Assembly (NCBI RefSeq): GCF_000960765.1
Contig: NZ_JYNH01000020.1
Span: 1-47,309 of the forward strand
Origin: Desulfosporosinus sp. I2
Lineage (GTDB): Bacteria; Bacillota; Desulfitobacteriia; Desulfitobacteriales; Desulfitobacteriaceae
Direction: 5' to 3'
DNA length: 47,309 nucleotides
Shown here: piece after piece, positions 26,207 through 36,094 of the stretch
Layout: each line of letters opens with the position of its first letter
How positions within the stretch are numbered: the first letter of the stretch is position 1
The notes under the pieces: generated by a model
Database searches by the model: none
Told to the model about the DNA's origin: nothing
What the model saw: the letters and a program-made list of their open reading frames with translations, nothing else
Made by a program: the position numbers and the translations under genes

Positions 26207-26390
26207 TCTATGACACGTCCTTCACTTCTACAATTCAAGTCAATTGTTATTTTTCACTTAGTTTGCCCACAAAACCCATTGTACTATAAATATTAAAGTG
26301 AAACAAATGAAGAAATTTAATAACGCTTAGAGTAATTTAAATTTTACTACTATCTGCTCACTCTTTCAAAGAAGCTCTCTATTGCTTAGT

Positions 26391-27095
26391 TCAATTAGTA
26401 CCGAAGTGTTTTCCGAACCTTGAGAGCAGTTCTAGCAGATCGTTGGGGCTTAGGTTTATAGATTTATTCGATTTTTTTAAAGCATCTGGTTTAATTAGTG
26501 GCATTGCTCCCGTTGTATCTGGTAATACTACTGCTCGAACAAAGATCGTAACAATGAGGGCCAAAATCAAAAGAGGAAGTGAACCTCTTAAGCCGGGAAA
26601 CGTGAAAATAGGAACTGTCAAAGTAATGTACGGTGAATATAACCTATTTGAATAATCTCCAGAAACATATATTGCAAGAATCAGAGGTGCTTCCGGCCTT
26701 TCTGGAGTTGGAAAGCCCCGATCTACTGACAAGTTTCTATCAGTCGACAACACGTTTCTTCCATTAGTAGAAAAGTTTAAGTTCGTAGTGTTGTCAGTTC
26801 CCTTTACCATCCATTTTAAGAATTCTTGAAGTTCTGAAAGAGGCATTTGCACGGTTTGTCCGTTCTTGACATCAAGAACAGGTATACTTTCAAGGCAAAA
26901 AATGTGTTTGGCTATGAACAGGAATAATGCTGTTCCAATTAAAACAGCTGAAGATGCGAAAACACTTCCATTTAAGAGAGGTTGAGTAAAGTATAGAGAT
27001 GGGCTCCCTGCCTCAGCACTTATGGGTGCGAAAACATAAATACCCATGCTAAGTCGTTCTTTAGAAGGTCCCTCTCTTGACTGATTACACGACAT
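26391..27095 (-). CDS. Two-helix membrane protein of unknown function
   Basis: ATG 27095 follows AAGGGGG by eight bases and gives 234 residues; the frame upstream of it has no ribosome site. Hydrophobic segments lie near residues 44-66 (VFASSAVLIGTALFLFIA) and 176-196 (LPLLILALIVTIFVRAVVLP). The region between them is polar and rich in Asn/Ser/Thr. No motif is recognised. It is transcribed towards the other unknown membrane protein gene (25553-26206), 184 bases away. Confidence 0.55.
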   Translation of the reverse strand: MSCNQSREGPSKERLSMGIYVFAPISAEAGSPSLYFTQPLLNGSVFASSAVLIGTALFLFIAKHIFCLESIPVLDVKNGQTVQMPLSELQEFLKWMVKGTDNTTNLNFSTNGRNVLSTDRNLSVDRGFPTPERPEAPLILAIYVSGDYSNRLYSPYITLTVPIFTFPGLRGSLPLLILALIVTIFVRAVVLPDTTGAMPLIKPDALKKSNKSINLSPNDLLELLSRFGKHFGTN

Positions 27096-27167
27096 TCGAA
27101 ACGCCCCCTTCAATACAATATATGGAAGAGAACAAATCTGTGTACTTATAAAAAATACCCCTACATG

Positions 27168-27200
27168 AAAAATAAGTGCTAGTATTTAGCACTTATTTTT
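27168..27200 (-). terminator. Terminator of the 27210-27788 gene
   Basis: AAAAATAAGTGCT and AGCACTTATTTTT form a perfect stem of at least 13 pairs with a short loop, nine bases after the stop codon. The stem ends in T5 on the minus strand, so it is a likely intrinsic terminator. Confidence 0.8.
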
Positions 27201-27209
27201 GAATTTCTG

Positions 27210-27788
27210 TTATTGCTTATTTACAGTGGGAGGTATTTTAACCGTGGTATCGACGTTAAAGCGAAAACTTGCTTCGGTAGCTTGTTCTACTCCCCCTTCA
27301 GGGTTTGGATTGATTCTCAAAGTTATCAAATGCTGTCCGGCAGTCGAACTTTTTCCTAAAGCATCACCTAAAACCTTTATCTGGCGAAAAGCCACGCGGG
27401 CGGTTGCACCTGGTTCTAAAGATGGCAAACTTCCTGGCGAAGTAACTTTCTTTGTGTTATCCCCAACGAGAGTAACTTGTAATTCAACTGGTACGTTTGT
27501 CATTTTTTTCGCTGATGTGTTCTGTATTGTTGCGATAAGGTCAAATGATTTTGTCGATATTACTTGGGCCCCCTTTAAAGTAACACTGCCATAAGTAAGA
27601 TCTTTAACCACTGAAGCTGGTTCTACGGTCACACCGAGCATTTTGATCTCTGGTGTCGCATTGTTCTTAGAGACACTAGTATCCGTTTTTTGCCAGAAAG
27701 AAAATCCTGCAAATCCGATAAGACAAATCACAAAAACGCTGGCGACCATGACGATGTATTTGCGGTCAATCGTAATGATTTTAGACAA
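27210..27788 (-). CDS. Membrane-anchored protein with FxLYD-like domain, unknown function
   Basis: TTG 27788 lies nine bases after AGGAGG, giving 192 residues (MSKIITIDRKYIVMVAS); the longer ATG frame from 27815 starts in front of that site. One membrane anchor lies at about 10-30 and the rest is outside. The body (about 60-170) looks like the FxLYD/CARDB type of beta-sandwich, with FDLIATIQNTSAKKMTNV and SLEPGATARVAFRQIKVLG. This type of domain often serves adhesion or protein contact; no function can be named. Terminators lie on both sides, so it is a single-gene unit. Confidence 0.65.
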   Translation of the reverse strand: MSKIITIDRKYIVMVASVFVICLIGFAGFSFWQKTDTSVSKNNATPEIKMLGVTVEPASVVKDLTYGSVTLKGAQVISTKSFDLIATIQNTSAKKMTNVPVELQVTLVGDNTKKVTSPGSLPSLEPGATARVAFRQIKVLGDALGKSSTAGQHLITLRINPNPEGGVEQATEASFRFNVDTTVKIPPTVNKQ

Positions 27789-27829
27789 ACTTGAACACCT
27801 CCTATAGATACTCATTTTTTCTCTTAAAA

Positions 27830-27867
27830 AAACCTATGCATGTCTCCTTGTAGACATGCATAGGTTT
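27830..27867 (-). terminator. Rho-independent terminator of the dnaD-dnaC pair
   Basis: AAACCTATGCATGTCT and AGACATGCATAGGTTT form a perfect 16-pair stem with a six-base loop. The minus strand continues with a run of seven T. It lies 10 bases after the helicase loader stop. Confidence 0.92.
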
Positions 27868-27877
27868 GGAAAAATAT

Positions 27878-28708
27878 TTACTTATTTTTTCTTTCTCGTT
27901 CTTGATAAATCTGATGACGAATATCATTGTGGACGGTTAATCGGAAGATTCTTGAGGACTGAATGATGCGTGAGGTTGTTCGTACCCCTAAATAGTCTTC
28001 CATTTCATCGAGCGAAAGATTTGAAGTAATCACTGTGGGAAGTTGTTCATTCATGCGATAATTTATAATGGAATAAAGTCTATTCCGCGTCCAATCCGTG
28101 TAATTATGAGCTCCTAAATCATCAAGAATAAGAATGGGAATTGTGCGGGCAGTATCTAATAAATCAAGTTCATTGATATCTGACTTGTAGGTTGCCCTTA
28201 ACTCATCCAAAAGATCAGGAACAATCAGAAAAAGCACTTGTAATTTAGATTCTATAAGCTTATTTGCTATGGCGGCTGCAAGAAATGTTTTCCCTGATCC
28301 AACCGGGCCAGTCAACATAATTCCAAGACCATGGGCATTATGCTGACATTCTTCAACAAATAGTTTGGAAGCGTTGAACGCCCTTACTGCACCTTCTCGG
28401 TGCGCTTGATTTTCGCTCTCTGTAATATAATAATCGAACTTAAATTTTTCAAAGCGACAATTCATTAACTCACGCGAAATCCTCGCATGGCGAAATTGAT
28501 TTTCTTGTTTTCTTGTCTTCATACAACTACAAGGATAGGCTAAATCTCCCTCAAGATAAATACCTCGATCTTGGCAAATTGAGCACTTAAAGGGATCCGA
28601 GGGGATAAGACCCGAAGCATCGTTTACGAGGTAAGTGGACTTCAAATCTGGATTGAGTATTTTATCGGATATGCCTTTATCTTTTAAGATATCTTTAACA
28701 TGTTTCAT
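27878..28708 (-). CDS. DnaI/DnaC-type helicase loader, ATP-binding
   Basis: ATG 28708 has GAGGAGG nine bases ahead and gives 276 residues; the ATG at 28732 overlaps that site. A Cys group (CSICQDRG, YPCSCMK) lies before the AAA+ domain, as in DnaI-like loaders with a zinc-binding N-terminal region. The ATPase part shows Walker A GPVGSGKT, Walker B ILILDDLGAH and a SRIIQSSRIF region (sensor/arginine finger area). It loads the replicative helicase onto DNA. The gene follows the DnaD-like gene by 38 bases, the usual primosome pairing in Firmicutes. Confidence 0.9.
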   Translation of the reverse strand: MKHVKDILKDKGISDKILNPDLKSTYLVNDASGLIPSDPFKCSICQDRGIYLEGDLAYPCSCMKTRKQENQFRHARISRELMNCRFEKFKFDYYITESENQAHREGAVRAFNASKLFVEECQHNAHGLGIMLTGPVGSGKTFLAAAIANKLIESKLQVLFLIVPDLLDELRATYKSDINELDLLDTARTIPILILDDLGAHNYTDWTRNRLYSIINYRMNEQLPTVITSNLSLDEMEDYLGVRTTSRIIQSSRIFRLTVHNDIRHQIYQERERKNK

Positions 28709-28746
28709 TTTAGATATCCTCCTCAAAATCATAAAGCCTTAGTAAA

Positions 28747-29514
28747 TTATAGATAAAAGTTATCATATTTATTGGTAGTCGTTTCTTTACGGGCCTGACC
28801 CTTAGGCTTAATATTTTTTTTATCCTGACGAGACTGAAAATATGCATCTTCAACTTCTATCTCAGCCCGAGTCTTAAGTCCCTTTTTTTCCCATTCTCGA
28901 AGAATGGAGTCTAAATAACGAAAATTTCGAATTCCTGCACTAACACCCCTTCTTAAGGCTTCAATTATCAACTCTTCAGAAAAATGGGATGACAACCAAC
29001 GGTCAAAATTCTGACATTCTAATTGAGTTAACGGACGACCCAGTTCTTGTTCAAAGGTACGAACTAAGTTTTCCATTGGCAAATTAGGTTGAGTAGATAT
29101 TAGTTGGGGAGGAGTTTGATTTTGTTTAAGTGCACGTTCCTCCTCCAACTGTTGAGAACGTTCAATTGCCCAAAATTCAGCTAGCTCATCTATAAGACCT
29201 ACTAGACTATAACTATTACACCACTTTGTCTCAGTAGAATTCCAGTATCTCTCAATCTTGAGTAACTTTCGCTCCACTAACCGACCCACGCTCTCTTCTA
29301 TATCAGAGGTTGAAACAGTCATTCGGCCAGTTAAAGTGGCTATTGAAGGATAAGGATTTGATTCGGCTTCACAAAGAATTTGAATCAAAACCATCATCTC
29401 AAGATCATTCAAACCTATTTCTTTATAATGAGTTAATAAATATTTAGGAATTGAAACGACACCTGAAAAGAAAAGAGCTTGTGTAAAGCTCCCATAAACA
29501 CTGACATTATTCAT
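28747..29514 (-). CDS. DnaD-domain replication initiation protein
   Basis: ATG 29514 has GGGGAG eight bases ahead and gives 255 residues; the GTG three codons earlier sits on the ribosome site. An N-terminal winged-helix part (1-100) is followed by a linker rich in Gln/Glu and a C-terminal DnaD domain (about 150-215) with the motif GIRNFRYLDSILREWEKKG. DnaD helps load DnaI/DnaC and the helicase at origins or restart sites. It is upstream of the helicase loader in one operon. Confidence 0.9.
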   Translation of the reverse strand: MNNVSVYGSFTQALFFSGVVSIPKYLLTHYKEIGLNDLEMMVLIQILCEAESNPYPSIATLTGRMTVSTSDIEESVGRLVERKLLKIERYWNSTETKWCNSYSLVGLIDELAEFWAIERSQQLEEERALKQNQTPPQLISTQPNLPMENLVRTFEQELGRPLTQLECQNFDRWLSSHFSEELIIEALRRGVSAGIRNFRYLDSILREWEKKGLKTRAEIEVEDAYFQSRQDKKNIKPKGQARKETTTNKYDNFYL

Positions 29515-29661
29515 CTCTGTCACTCCCCATGTTCTGTAAACACACTTCTTTTTGACAAAAGCTATCTATATCTCCCAATATGTATTCCATTTTTTGGCAG
29601 GTAAATCAAGCTTCTATGGCGTATATAGTTTCAGGTGAACTCAATAATAAGGAGGTAAATT

Positions 29662-30252
29662 ATGGACTTTCAAGAACAACTGATTCAAATCGTTAATAAA
29701 TCGGGGGCCCACTCAGCTTGGGGGGTTAAACATTGTTTTAGAGTATACCATTTGGCTAAAGAACTTTCAAGTCACTTAACTCTTGACGATGAAGCCCTAT
29801 ATACAGCCGCTTTGTTACATGACACAGGTAAATACCCAGTTTATGCCATAAAAAATATTGACCACGCTTTACGCTCTAAAGGGATTACGGCCAATATCTT
29901 GCCACAAATGATGTTTCCACTTCTCAAAATACCAAAGGTTTTAGACGCAGTAGAAAACCACATGTACTATTCGGAACCTGGTCGTAGTGATGAAGCCGTC
30001 TATATACGGGAATCCGATATATTAGACAATTTAGGGAACATAGGCTTAATGCGATTATTTAGTTTGGTCGGACAAGATGAATTAATACAGACTCCTGAAG
30101 ATGCCATCGAAAGAGCTCGCCTTTTGGCAGATGCCCTTCCTGACAAAGTCTCGACAAAAGCAGGTAAACGTTTAGCCGTAAAGCGACGTGAGGAAACGTT
30201 ACGCTTCTTGGCTGGTATAAAACGCCAAACGTCAGAATATGCTTGGCTTTAA
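29662..30252 (+). CDS. HD-domain phosphohydrolase
   Basis: A 196-residue protein of the HD superfamily. His24 (VKHCFRVYHLA) and His53-Asp54 in LLHDTGKYPVY supply metal ligands, and a later NHMYYSE gives another. Family members hydrolyse phosphate esters of nucleotides or related molecules; the substrate is unknown. AAGGAGG precedes the ATG. It is a single plus-strand gene converging with the beta-CASP nuclease gene, with stops 10 bases apart. Confidence 0.85.
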   Translation: MDFQEQLIQIVNKSGAHSAWGVKHCFRVYHLAKELSSHLTLDDEALYTAALLHDTGKYPVYAIKNIDHALRSKGITANILPQMMFPLLKIPKVLDAVENHMYYSEPGRSDEAVYIRESDILDNLGNIGLMRLFSLVGQDELIQTPEDAIERARLLADALPDKVSTKAGKRLAVKRREETLRFLAGIKRQTSEYAWL

Positions 30253-30262
30253 TAAATTATTT

Positions 30263-31993
30263 CTAGTGTCGTGTTTTACGTTCTTCTTCAAGCGATCTGG
30301 ACATGCCGTCTAGGAGGTTGATAACTCGTTCTAAATCACCAGTCCGTTGACCTTCATTGATAAGCTGTTTGAGTTGGTTTCTAAGCCGTCCATATACCCT
30401 ATTGATATTTATGCGTGATATGTTAGTTCTTGTCTTTCTGTCTTTGTTGTGAGTTTGCATATCAGTAGGAGGAACTGATTTGGAAAACTGTTGGCGAGAA
30501 ACAAGCGGTTCCATTTCTTGGTTTGTACTTTGAGGTTCTAAGGATAACCAAGGTTTTGGAGCAGGATACAGAACCATTTGTCCGGACTTGAACTCAATTG
30601 TATCTCCTAATTGAGGAATAATTGGATTCTTATTAAACAACTCCAATATTTTCTCGGAAAAAATTGTTTGGGATTCTAATTCACCGTGTACCAGAATAAT
30701 TTGTTCGGCTTTTTTCCCTAGATATGAAAGCCAGTGGAGCAATTCAGCTTGGTCCGCATGCGCCGAAAGCCCATCCATGTGATTGACACGGGCCTTAACA
30801 GCTACCTTCTCACCATGAATGGTAACAATTTCGGCACCATCTGAAAGAAGCCGACCGAGAGTCCCTTGTGCCTGATACCCAACAAATAATATGGTAGCAT
30901 TATTACGCCAAAGATTGTTTTTAAGATGATATTTTATCCGACCTGCATCAGCCATGCCACTAGCGGCAATAATAATGGACCCACCTTCAATCTGATTTAA
31001 AGCCATTGAATCGGCAGCGGTCTGACTAAAATGGACGTTAGGCATTGTTAAAGGACTACCGCCCTGACTAATTAAGTCTTGTGTTTCTTTATCAAAGTGG
31101 TCTGTGTTTTCTTGAAAAATCTTTGTTGCAGCAATGGCTAAAGGACTATCTATATAAACTGGTAAAGTAGGTATGCGACGTTCGTTCTGCAATTTACGGA
31201 GATAAAAAAGCAAATCTTGAGTACGTTCTATTGCAAAAGCAGGAATAATTAAATTCCCTCCAGCTTGATGTGTTGTACGAATTGTTTCAGCAAGTTGTTC
31301 TAAGCGATCTGTATTTTTTGTATCTGAACCTTCGGAATGAAGACGGTTTCCGTAGGTAGTTTCCATTATAACAGTGTCTGCAGCATTAATAATACTAGGA
31401 TCTTCAATATAGGGTTGGTTTGTATTTCCAATGTCGCCCGAAAAAACGATGGTTTTCGTAAAATCTTGTTCTTTGACATAGAGTAACACATGAGCGGAAC
31501 CCAAAATGTGACCTGCATCATAAAATTCAAATGATAACGTTGGAACTAAATCAATAATTTTTTGATAAGGGTTCGCTTGAAAGTACGGAATAGTATCAAT
31601 TGCATCTTGGACGGTATAGATTGGAGTTAAAGGTTGTAGACCTGCCCTTAAACGCTTTCGGTTTTTACGTTCAACTTCCATCTCTTGTATATGTCCACTA
31701 TCTGGAAGCATAATTGAACATAACTTAATAGTTTCAGGGGTTGCCCAAATTTTACCCTTAAAACCGGCTTTTATAAGTTTCGGAAGCATACCTGCGTGAT
31801 CAGTATGTGCATGAGTTAAAATAACTGCATCGATATCCGCTGGGTTATAGGGAAATTCACTATAATTTAACTCTTTCAGCGATTTAGACCCTTGAAACAT
31901 TCCACAATCTATGAGAATACGTGATTCACCTGATTCCACTAGAAAGGATGAACCTGTGACAACCTGCGCTGCACCAAAAAAACTAATTTTCAT
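30263..31993 (-). CDS. Beta-CASP metallo-beta-lactamase-fold exo/endonuclease (RNA-specificity domain)
   Basis: A 576-residue protein with an MBL domain carrying THAHTDHAG (His61, His63, Asp65, His66), a GDIGN metal site near 185, and a beta-CASP domain with the TTYGN motif. The C-terminal [13 protein letters not shown] and LVHGELESQ supply the last ligands. This CPSF73/YSH1-like class processes RNA. The last 100 residues are polar and basic and are not typical of the core family. GGAGG precedes the ATG by nine bases. Its target in this organism is unknown. Confidence 0.9.
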   Translation of the reverse strand: MKISFFGAAQVVTGSSFLVESGESRILIDCGMFQGSKSLKELNYSEFPYNPADIDAVILTHAHTDHAGMLPKLIKAGFKGKIWATPETIKLCSIMLPDSGHIQEMEVERKNRKRLRAGLQPLTPIYTVQDAIDTIPYFQANPYQKIIDLVPTLSFEFYDAGHILGSAHVLLYVKEQDFTKTIVFSGDIGNTNQPYIEDPSIINAADTVIMETTYGNRLHSEGSDTKNTDRLEQLAETIRTTHQAGGNLIIPAFAIERTQDLLFYLRKLQNERRIPTLPVYIDSPLAIAATKIFQENTDHFDKETQDLISQGGSPLTMPNVHFSQTAADSMALNQIEGGSIIIAASGMADAGRIKYHLKNNLWRNNATILFVGYQAQGTLGRLLSDGAEIVTIHGEKVAVKARVNHMDGLSAHADQAELLHWLSYLGKKAEQIILVHGELESQTIFSEKILELFNKNPIIPQLGDTIEFKSGQMVLYPAPKPWLSLEPQSTNQEMEPLVSRQQFSKSVPPTDMQTHNKDRKTRTNISRININRVYGRLRNQLKQLINEGQRTGDLERVINLLDGMSRSLEEERKTRH

Positions 31994-32093
31994 TTAATCA
32001 AGCCTCCAAAAATAATGCCTTCATAGCTTAACTTACTCTTCCTATTTTACTAGGTTGTCCGAAAATTGGCAATCATAATAAAATTATAACGAT

Positions 32094-32732
32094 TTAGTCA
32101 AGCACAAAAAATTTTAATTTAACGGCTTTTAAAGCTGCTTGGGTGCGATCGTCTACAGATAACTTTCGATAAATGCTAGATAGATGATTTTTAACAGTTT
32201 TTTCGCTAATAAATAAAGAGGTGCCAATCTCTCTGTTTGATGACCCTTGAACAACATAGTGAAGAATTTCCATTTCTCGGTCACTAAGTCCACAATTATC
32301 TCGCAAAGGGGTTGGATTACTTAACTGCTCCATTAACTTGCCAGTAACAGCTGGAGATAAGATTGGTTCACCAGAGAATACTTTGCGTATTGACTGAACC
32401 AATGTTTTTGAGTCCACATCTTTAAGCAAATAACCTGCTACTCCAATTTGCAGGACCTGTAATATTTTCTCATCAGAATCGTCAACCGTTAGTACTAATA
32501 TTCCAATATTTGGGTATTCACGACGAATGACACGTCCAGCTTCTAAGCCGTTTACACCTGGCATATTAAGATCCATTAGTAAGATATCAAATTTCATCTT
32601 CCGTGCAATATTTATGGCACCTTGTCCATCCCCTACTTCAGCAACAACTTCGATCCCCTTCTCAAATTCTAATATTCTACGTAGTCCCTCCCTTAATAGG
32701 GGGTGATCATCGGCAATTACGATCTGTATCAA
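32094..32732 (-). CDS. degU: LuxR-family response regulator DegU
   Basis: A 212-residue NarL/FixJ-type regulator. The receiver has Asp8-Asp9 and the phosphoacceptor Asp54 in LLMDLNMPG. The C-terminal helix-turn-helix has LSDREMEILHYVVQGSSNREIG and KTVKNHLSSIYRKL. Its TTG start overlaps the histidine kinase stop, with GGAGG nine bases ahead, so the two are coupled. DegU in Bacillus controls exoenzymes, motility and biofilm; the target set here is not visible. Confidence 0.9.
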   Translation of the reverse strand: MIQIVIADDHPLLREGLRRILEFEKGIEVVAEVGDGQGAINIARKMKFDILLMDLNMPGVNGLEAGRVIRREYPNIGILVLTVDDSDEKILQVLQIGVAGYLLKDVDSKTLVQSIRKVFSGEPILSPAVTGKLMEQLSNPTPLRDNCGLSDREMEILHYVVQGSSNREIGTSLFISEKTVKNHLSSIYRKLSVDDRTQAALKAVKLKFFVLD

Positions 32733-33874
32733 GTTGTCGTTCCTCCCTCCTGACTTGTTGGAATTGACAATTCTATTAAAGTACCATTTCCAATACTAGA
32801 TTGGATTGAAAAATGTCCTGAGAACATTTCAACGCGTTCACGCATTCCCACTAGTCCAAAATGCTCCCCGGGTGCTTTCATGGCAGATTTAACATCAAAC
32901 CCTTTTCCATAGTCATGAATCCGCGCAATGGTCCAATCTTCGCGATATATTATCATAACTTCGACTTTAGACGAGTAGGCATGTTTCGCAACATTAGTCA
33001 TTCCCTCTTGAACTAAACGAAAAAGAGCAACTTCCATAGCGGGAAGAAGCCGTTTTTCGCGCCCCTCAATCCGCAATATACAGTTTATACCATAGGTATC
33101 CTGAAAGTTATCAAGATATTTCGAAATTGCAGGTACAATACCTAAGTCATCTAAAGCCATCGGTCGAAGATCAAAGATTATTCTACGAATATCTTGTAAA
33201 TTTGCACGAACTAAATTTTTTAAATCAACTAACTCCGCTTTAACTCGGCTAGGATCTAATTCGAGTAACCTCTCAGCAATTTCTAGCCTTAAAACGATAT
33301 TCGCCAGCGTTTGAGCAGGTCCATCGTGAATTTCTCTTGCCACTCGACGGCGTTCTTCTTCCTGTGCTCTAATGACTCTTAAACCCATTTCAAAGCGTTG
33401 TTCATGGCTCTGAGTTTGTATTAGAGCTTCAGCTAAACCGCCTTGTAATAATCCGATTGCCATGCTTACCTGGGCCATTAGATTTTGGGCACGTTCAATA
33501 GTTTCATGCATCTGACGCAGGGAACGTTCCAGATCTTCTCTACGCTTACGTAATTGAACTTCCTTATGCTGTAGAAGTTGCAATTTAACCTGTGCATCTT
33601 TTGCTTCTGCATAAGTTTCGATCATTTCTTCTTGGGTGTGTATGTGATGAGCACGATTTACTTCCATGAGTTTATGACGCATGCGTCGATCTATCTTTTC
33701 TTGTTTATCGACTTGGGAAATTATTTCTTTAATATCAATTTTTAGTTGAGAGAGTTCATCAATCAGCCGATGCGTTTCAGTCCGCGATGTTTCTGCTATG
33801 AAAAAAATCTCTTCTTTTCCTAATTCGATCGCTGATAATGTTTTCTTTAAGATTTCTCCCAACTGATCCAACAA
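32729..33874 (-). CDS. degS: Cytoplasmic sensor histidine kinase DegS
   Basis: This 381-residue kinase has no membrane helix. It has the long N-terminal coiled-coil sensor of DegS (about 30-140), the phospho-accepting His183 in RRVAREIHDGPAQTLANIVL, and a C-terminal HATPase domain (EGMTNVAKHAYSSK, HDYGKGFD, GHFGLVGMRERVE without gaps in the family). Length and order match Bacillus DegS (385 residues). TTG is the likely start, six bases after GAGGAG. The gene heads the degS-degU unit, and the signal it senses is unknown. Confidence 0.9.
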   Translation of the reverse strand: MLDQLGEILKKTLSAIELGKEEIFFIAETSRTETHRLIDELSQLKIDIKEIISQVDKQEKIDRRMRHKLMEVNRAHHIHTQEEMIETYAEAKDAQVKLQLLQHKEVQLRKRREDLERSLRQMHETIERAQNLMAQVSMAIGLLQGGLAEALIQTQSHEQRFEMGLRVIRAQEEERRRVAREIHDGPAQTLANIVLRLEIAERLLELDPSRVKAELVDLKNLVRANLQDIRRIIFDLRPMALDDLGIVPAISKYLDNFQDTYGINCILRIEGREKRLLPAMEVALFRLVQEGMTNVAKHAYSSKVEVMIIYREDWTIARIHDYGKGFDVKSAMKAPGEHFGLVGMRERVEMFSGHFSIQSSIGNGTLIELSIPTSQEGGTTT

Positions 33875-33982
33875 AACGACTCCTCATTTCAATGTAAATT
33901 AGTAGTCTTAAATACCCTTTTTATTAATTCGACATAGAAATTGTATTTCCTACTTCTTCACAAGAAATATCCAACAATGTTA

Positions 33983-34045
33983 CTAAAGATAGGACTTCTT
34001 TCCTATACGCTGGAATTGACGAATTCTTCTCTCTATTGTCTCCAT
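33983..34045 (-). other. Possible small open reading frame with strong ribosome site (20 codons)
   Basis: ATG 34045 follows GGAGGT by about six bases and encodes METIERRIRQFQRIGKKSYL. If one base were missing after codon 15, the frame would run to 33924 with a tail like EVLSLVTLLDISCEEVGN. That recalls the SxxLD part of small Spo0E-like phosphatases, but only loosely. It may be a decayed tiny gene or chance. The spacer 33875-34144 holds nothing else I recognise. Confidence 0.3.
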
Positions 34046-34144
34046 GTTTCCACCTCCAGATAGAATATATATCTGTTGATATTGTATCTGGAGCTGACTA
34101 GTATGAAAAATTGATCTTTATTGATCGGTCAGGGTACGTGATAG

Positions 34145-34188
34145 AAAGAAGCGATACTGGGTCGTAGACGACCTAATATCGCTTCTTT
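34145..34188 (-). terminator. Terminator hairpin of the acs operon
   Basis: AAAGAAGCGATA and TATCGCTTCTTT form a 12-pair outer stem. Inside, GGTCGT and ACGACC form a second stem, so the structure is long and could also form a cruciform. It lies about 50 bases after the acsE stop, and the minus strand continues with TTTCTAT. Confidence 0.8.
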
Positions 34189-34238
34189 GGATTGCTTAGG
34201 ATATTTAATTTTTCATGGCTGCTTGTATAAAAAAGAAA

Positions 34239-35057
<819 letters not shown>

Positions 35058-35114
35058 TTAATTAATGATTATATGGAGATATTTTTCACTGAACCATAAC
35101 TACTTGATCAAGAC

Positions 35115-36079
35115 TTACTTGTTGAACATATCAGCAATGTTCTTTTGAACTACCTTTACTGCAGCAGGGTTACGCATAACAAGAATACTTGCACCGACTT
35201 GGAGAACACCAGAAGCAGTTACAGCTTCCCAAAGCACTCCACGATCTTCGAGATCTCCCCATCCAGGAAACTCTTCATTGGAGGCATAAGCTTCTTTGCA
35301 GCGATTGGCTTCATAGCCAACAGTACAAATTATCGGCATAGAAAGCATTTTGTCATTGGCTAAGGCTCCAAGACGAGCCCGCTCCATGATTGAATAAACG
35401 TATTCAATTCCGAAGCCAAGACCCGCTACTGTAGGGTCGATCACAATTTTGTTGAGTGGTAGTCCCATTTCATGGATTAGAATATTGAGTTGCTTACAGA
35501 TATTAATATCCAGTGGTGAACGTGCAATCAAGGTATGTTTGTGTACCATCGCAGCTGCAGCAATGGACTTATAGTTATCCTGCTCTGCAATACCGATCAA
35601 AAAGGTTTTCACCTGCTGCAGCTTCTGCGATAACTGTCATAATCTCGTTATTTTTTTGGGCATCGTCGCACCCTTCAACAATAAGGGGGACTCCAACCGC
35701 TGCTAAGATGTCTTTTACGATACGAGCACAATCTTCTGGGGAACGGTTTTCTCCTTCAGGATCTGCGCCGTTAAGCTTTAGATAGATAAGATCAGCGCCA
35801 AAATCGTCCACGCATTTTTTTAGCCCAAGCTGCTGGATCATTAATGACATCCCCAATTTGATTCTTAATCAAATCATTCCAAGTTGGCACAATGTCTGTG
35901 ACCTCCATGGCGATCACTGGACGATTTTTCATTTCTCCTTCAAAGTGGAGAAAAGGTAAGGCACTATCCCCTCCAACAGTAATTGTGGAGGTTCTTGTTC
36001 CTCCCTGTTCAGCAGTTGCACCGAGTACTACCTCTCCAACCTTACTGGAATATTTTTCTTTCACTAATGTTACGGACAT
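35115..36079 (-). pseudogene. acsD: Corrinoid/iron-sulfur protein small subunit AcsD, interrupted by two single-base frameshifts
   Basis: The three frames, at 36079-35792, 35856-35575 and 35612-35115, join into one AcsD of about 320 residues, the usual length. The first shift is in a run of seven A (minus strand; T7 at 35815-35821), where six would restore [20 protein letters not shown]. The second is in a run of five T (A5 at 35599-35603), where four would restore [13 protein letters not shown]. Both look like extra bases in homopolymers, so sequencing error is likely. If real, the operon would lack the subunit that forms the corrinoid site with AcsC. The ATG has AAAGGAG well placed. Restored protein: TIM-barrel subunit receiving the methyl group from AcsE. 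Confidence 0.85.
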
Positions 36080-36094
36080 GAACTTCTCTCCTTT

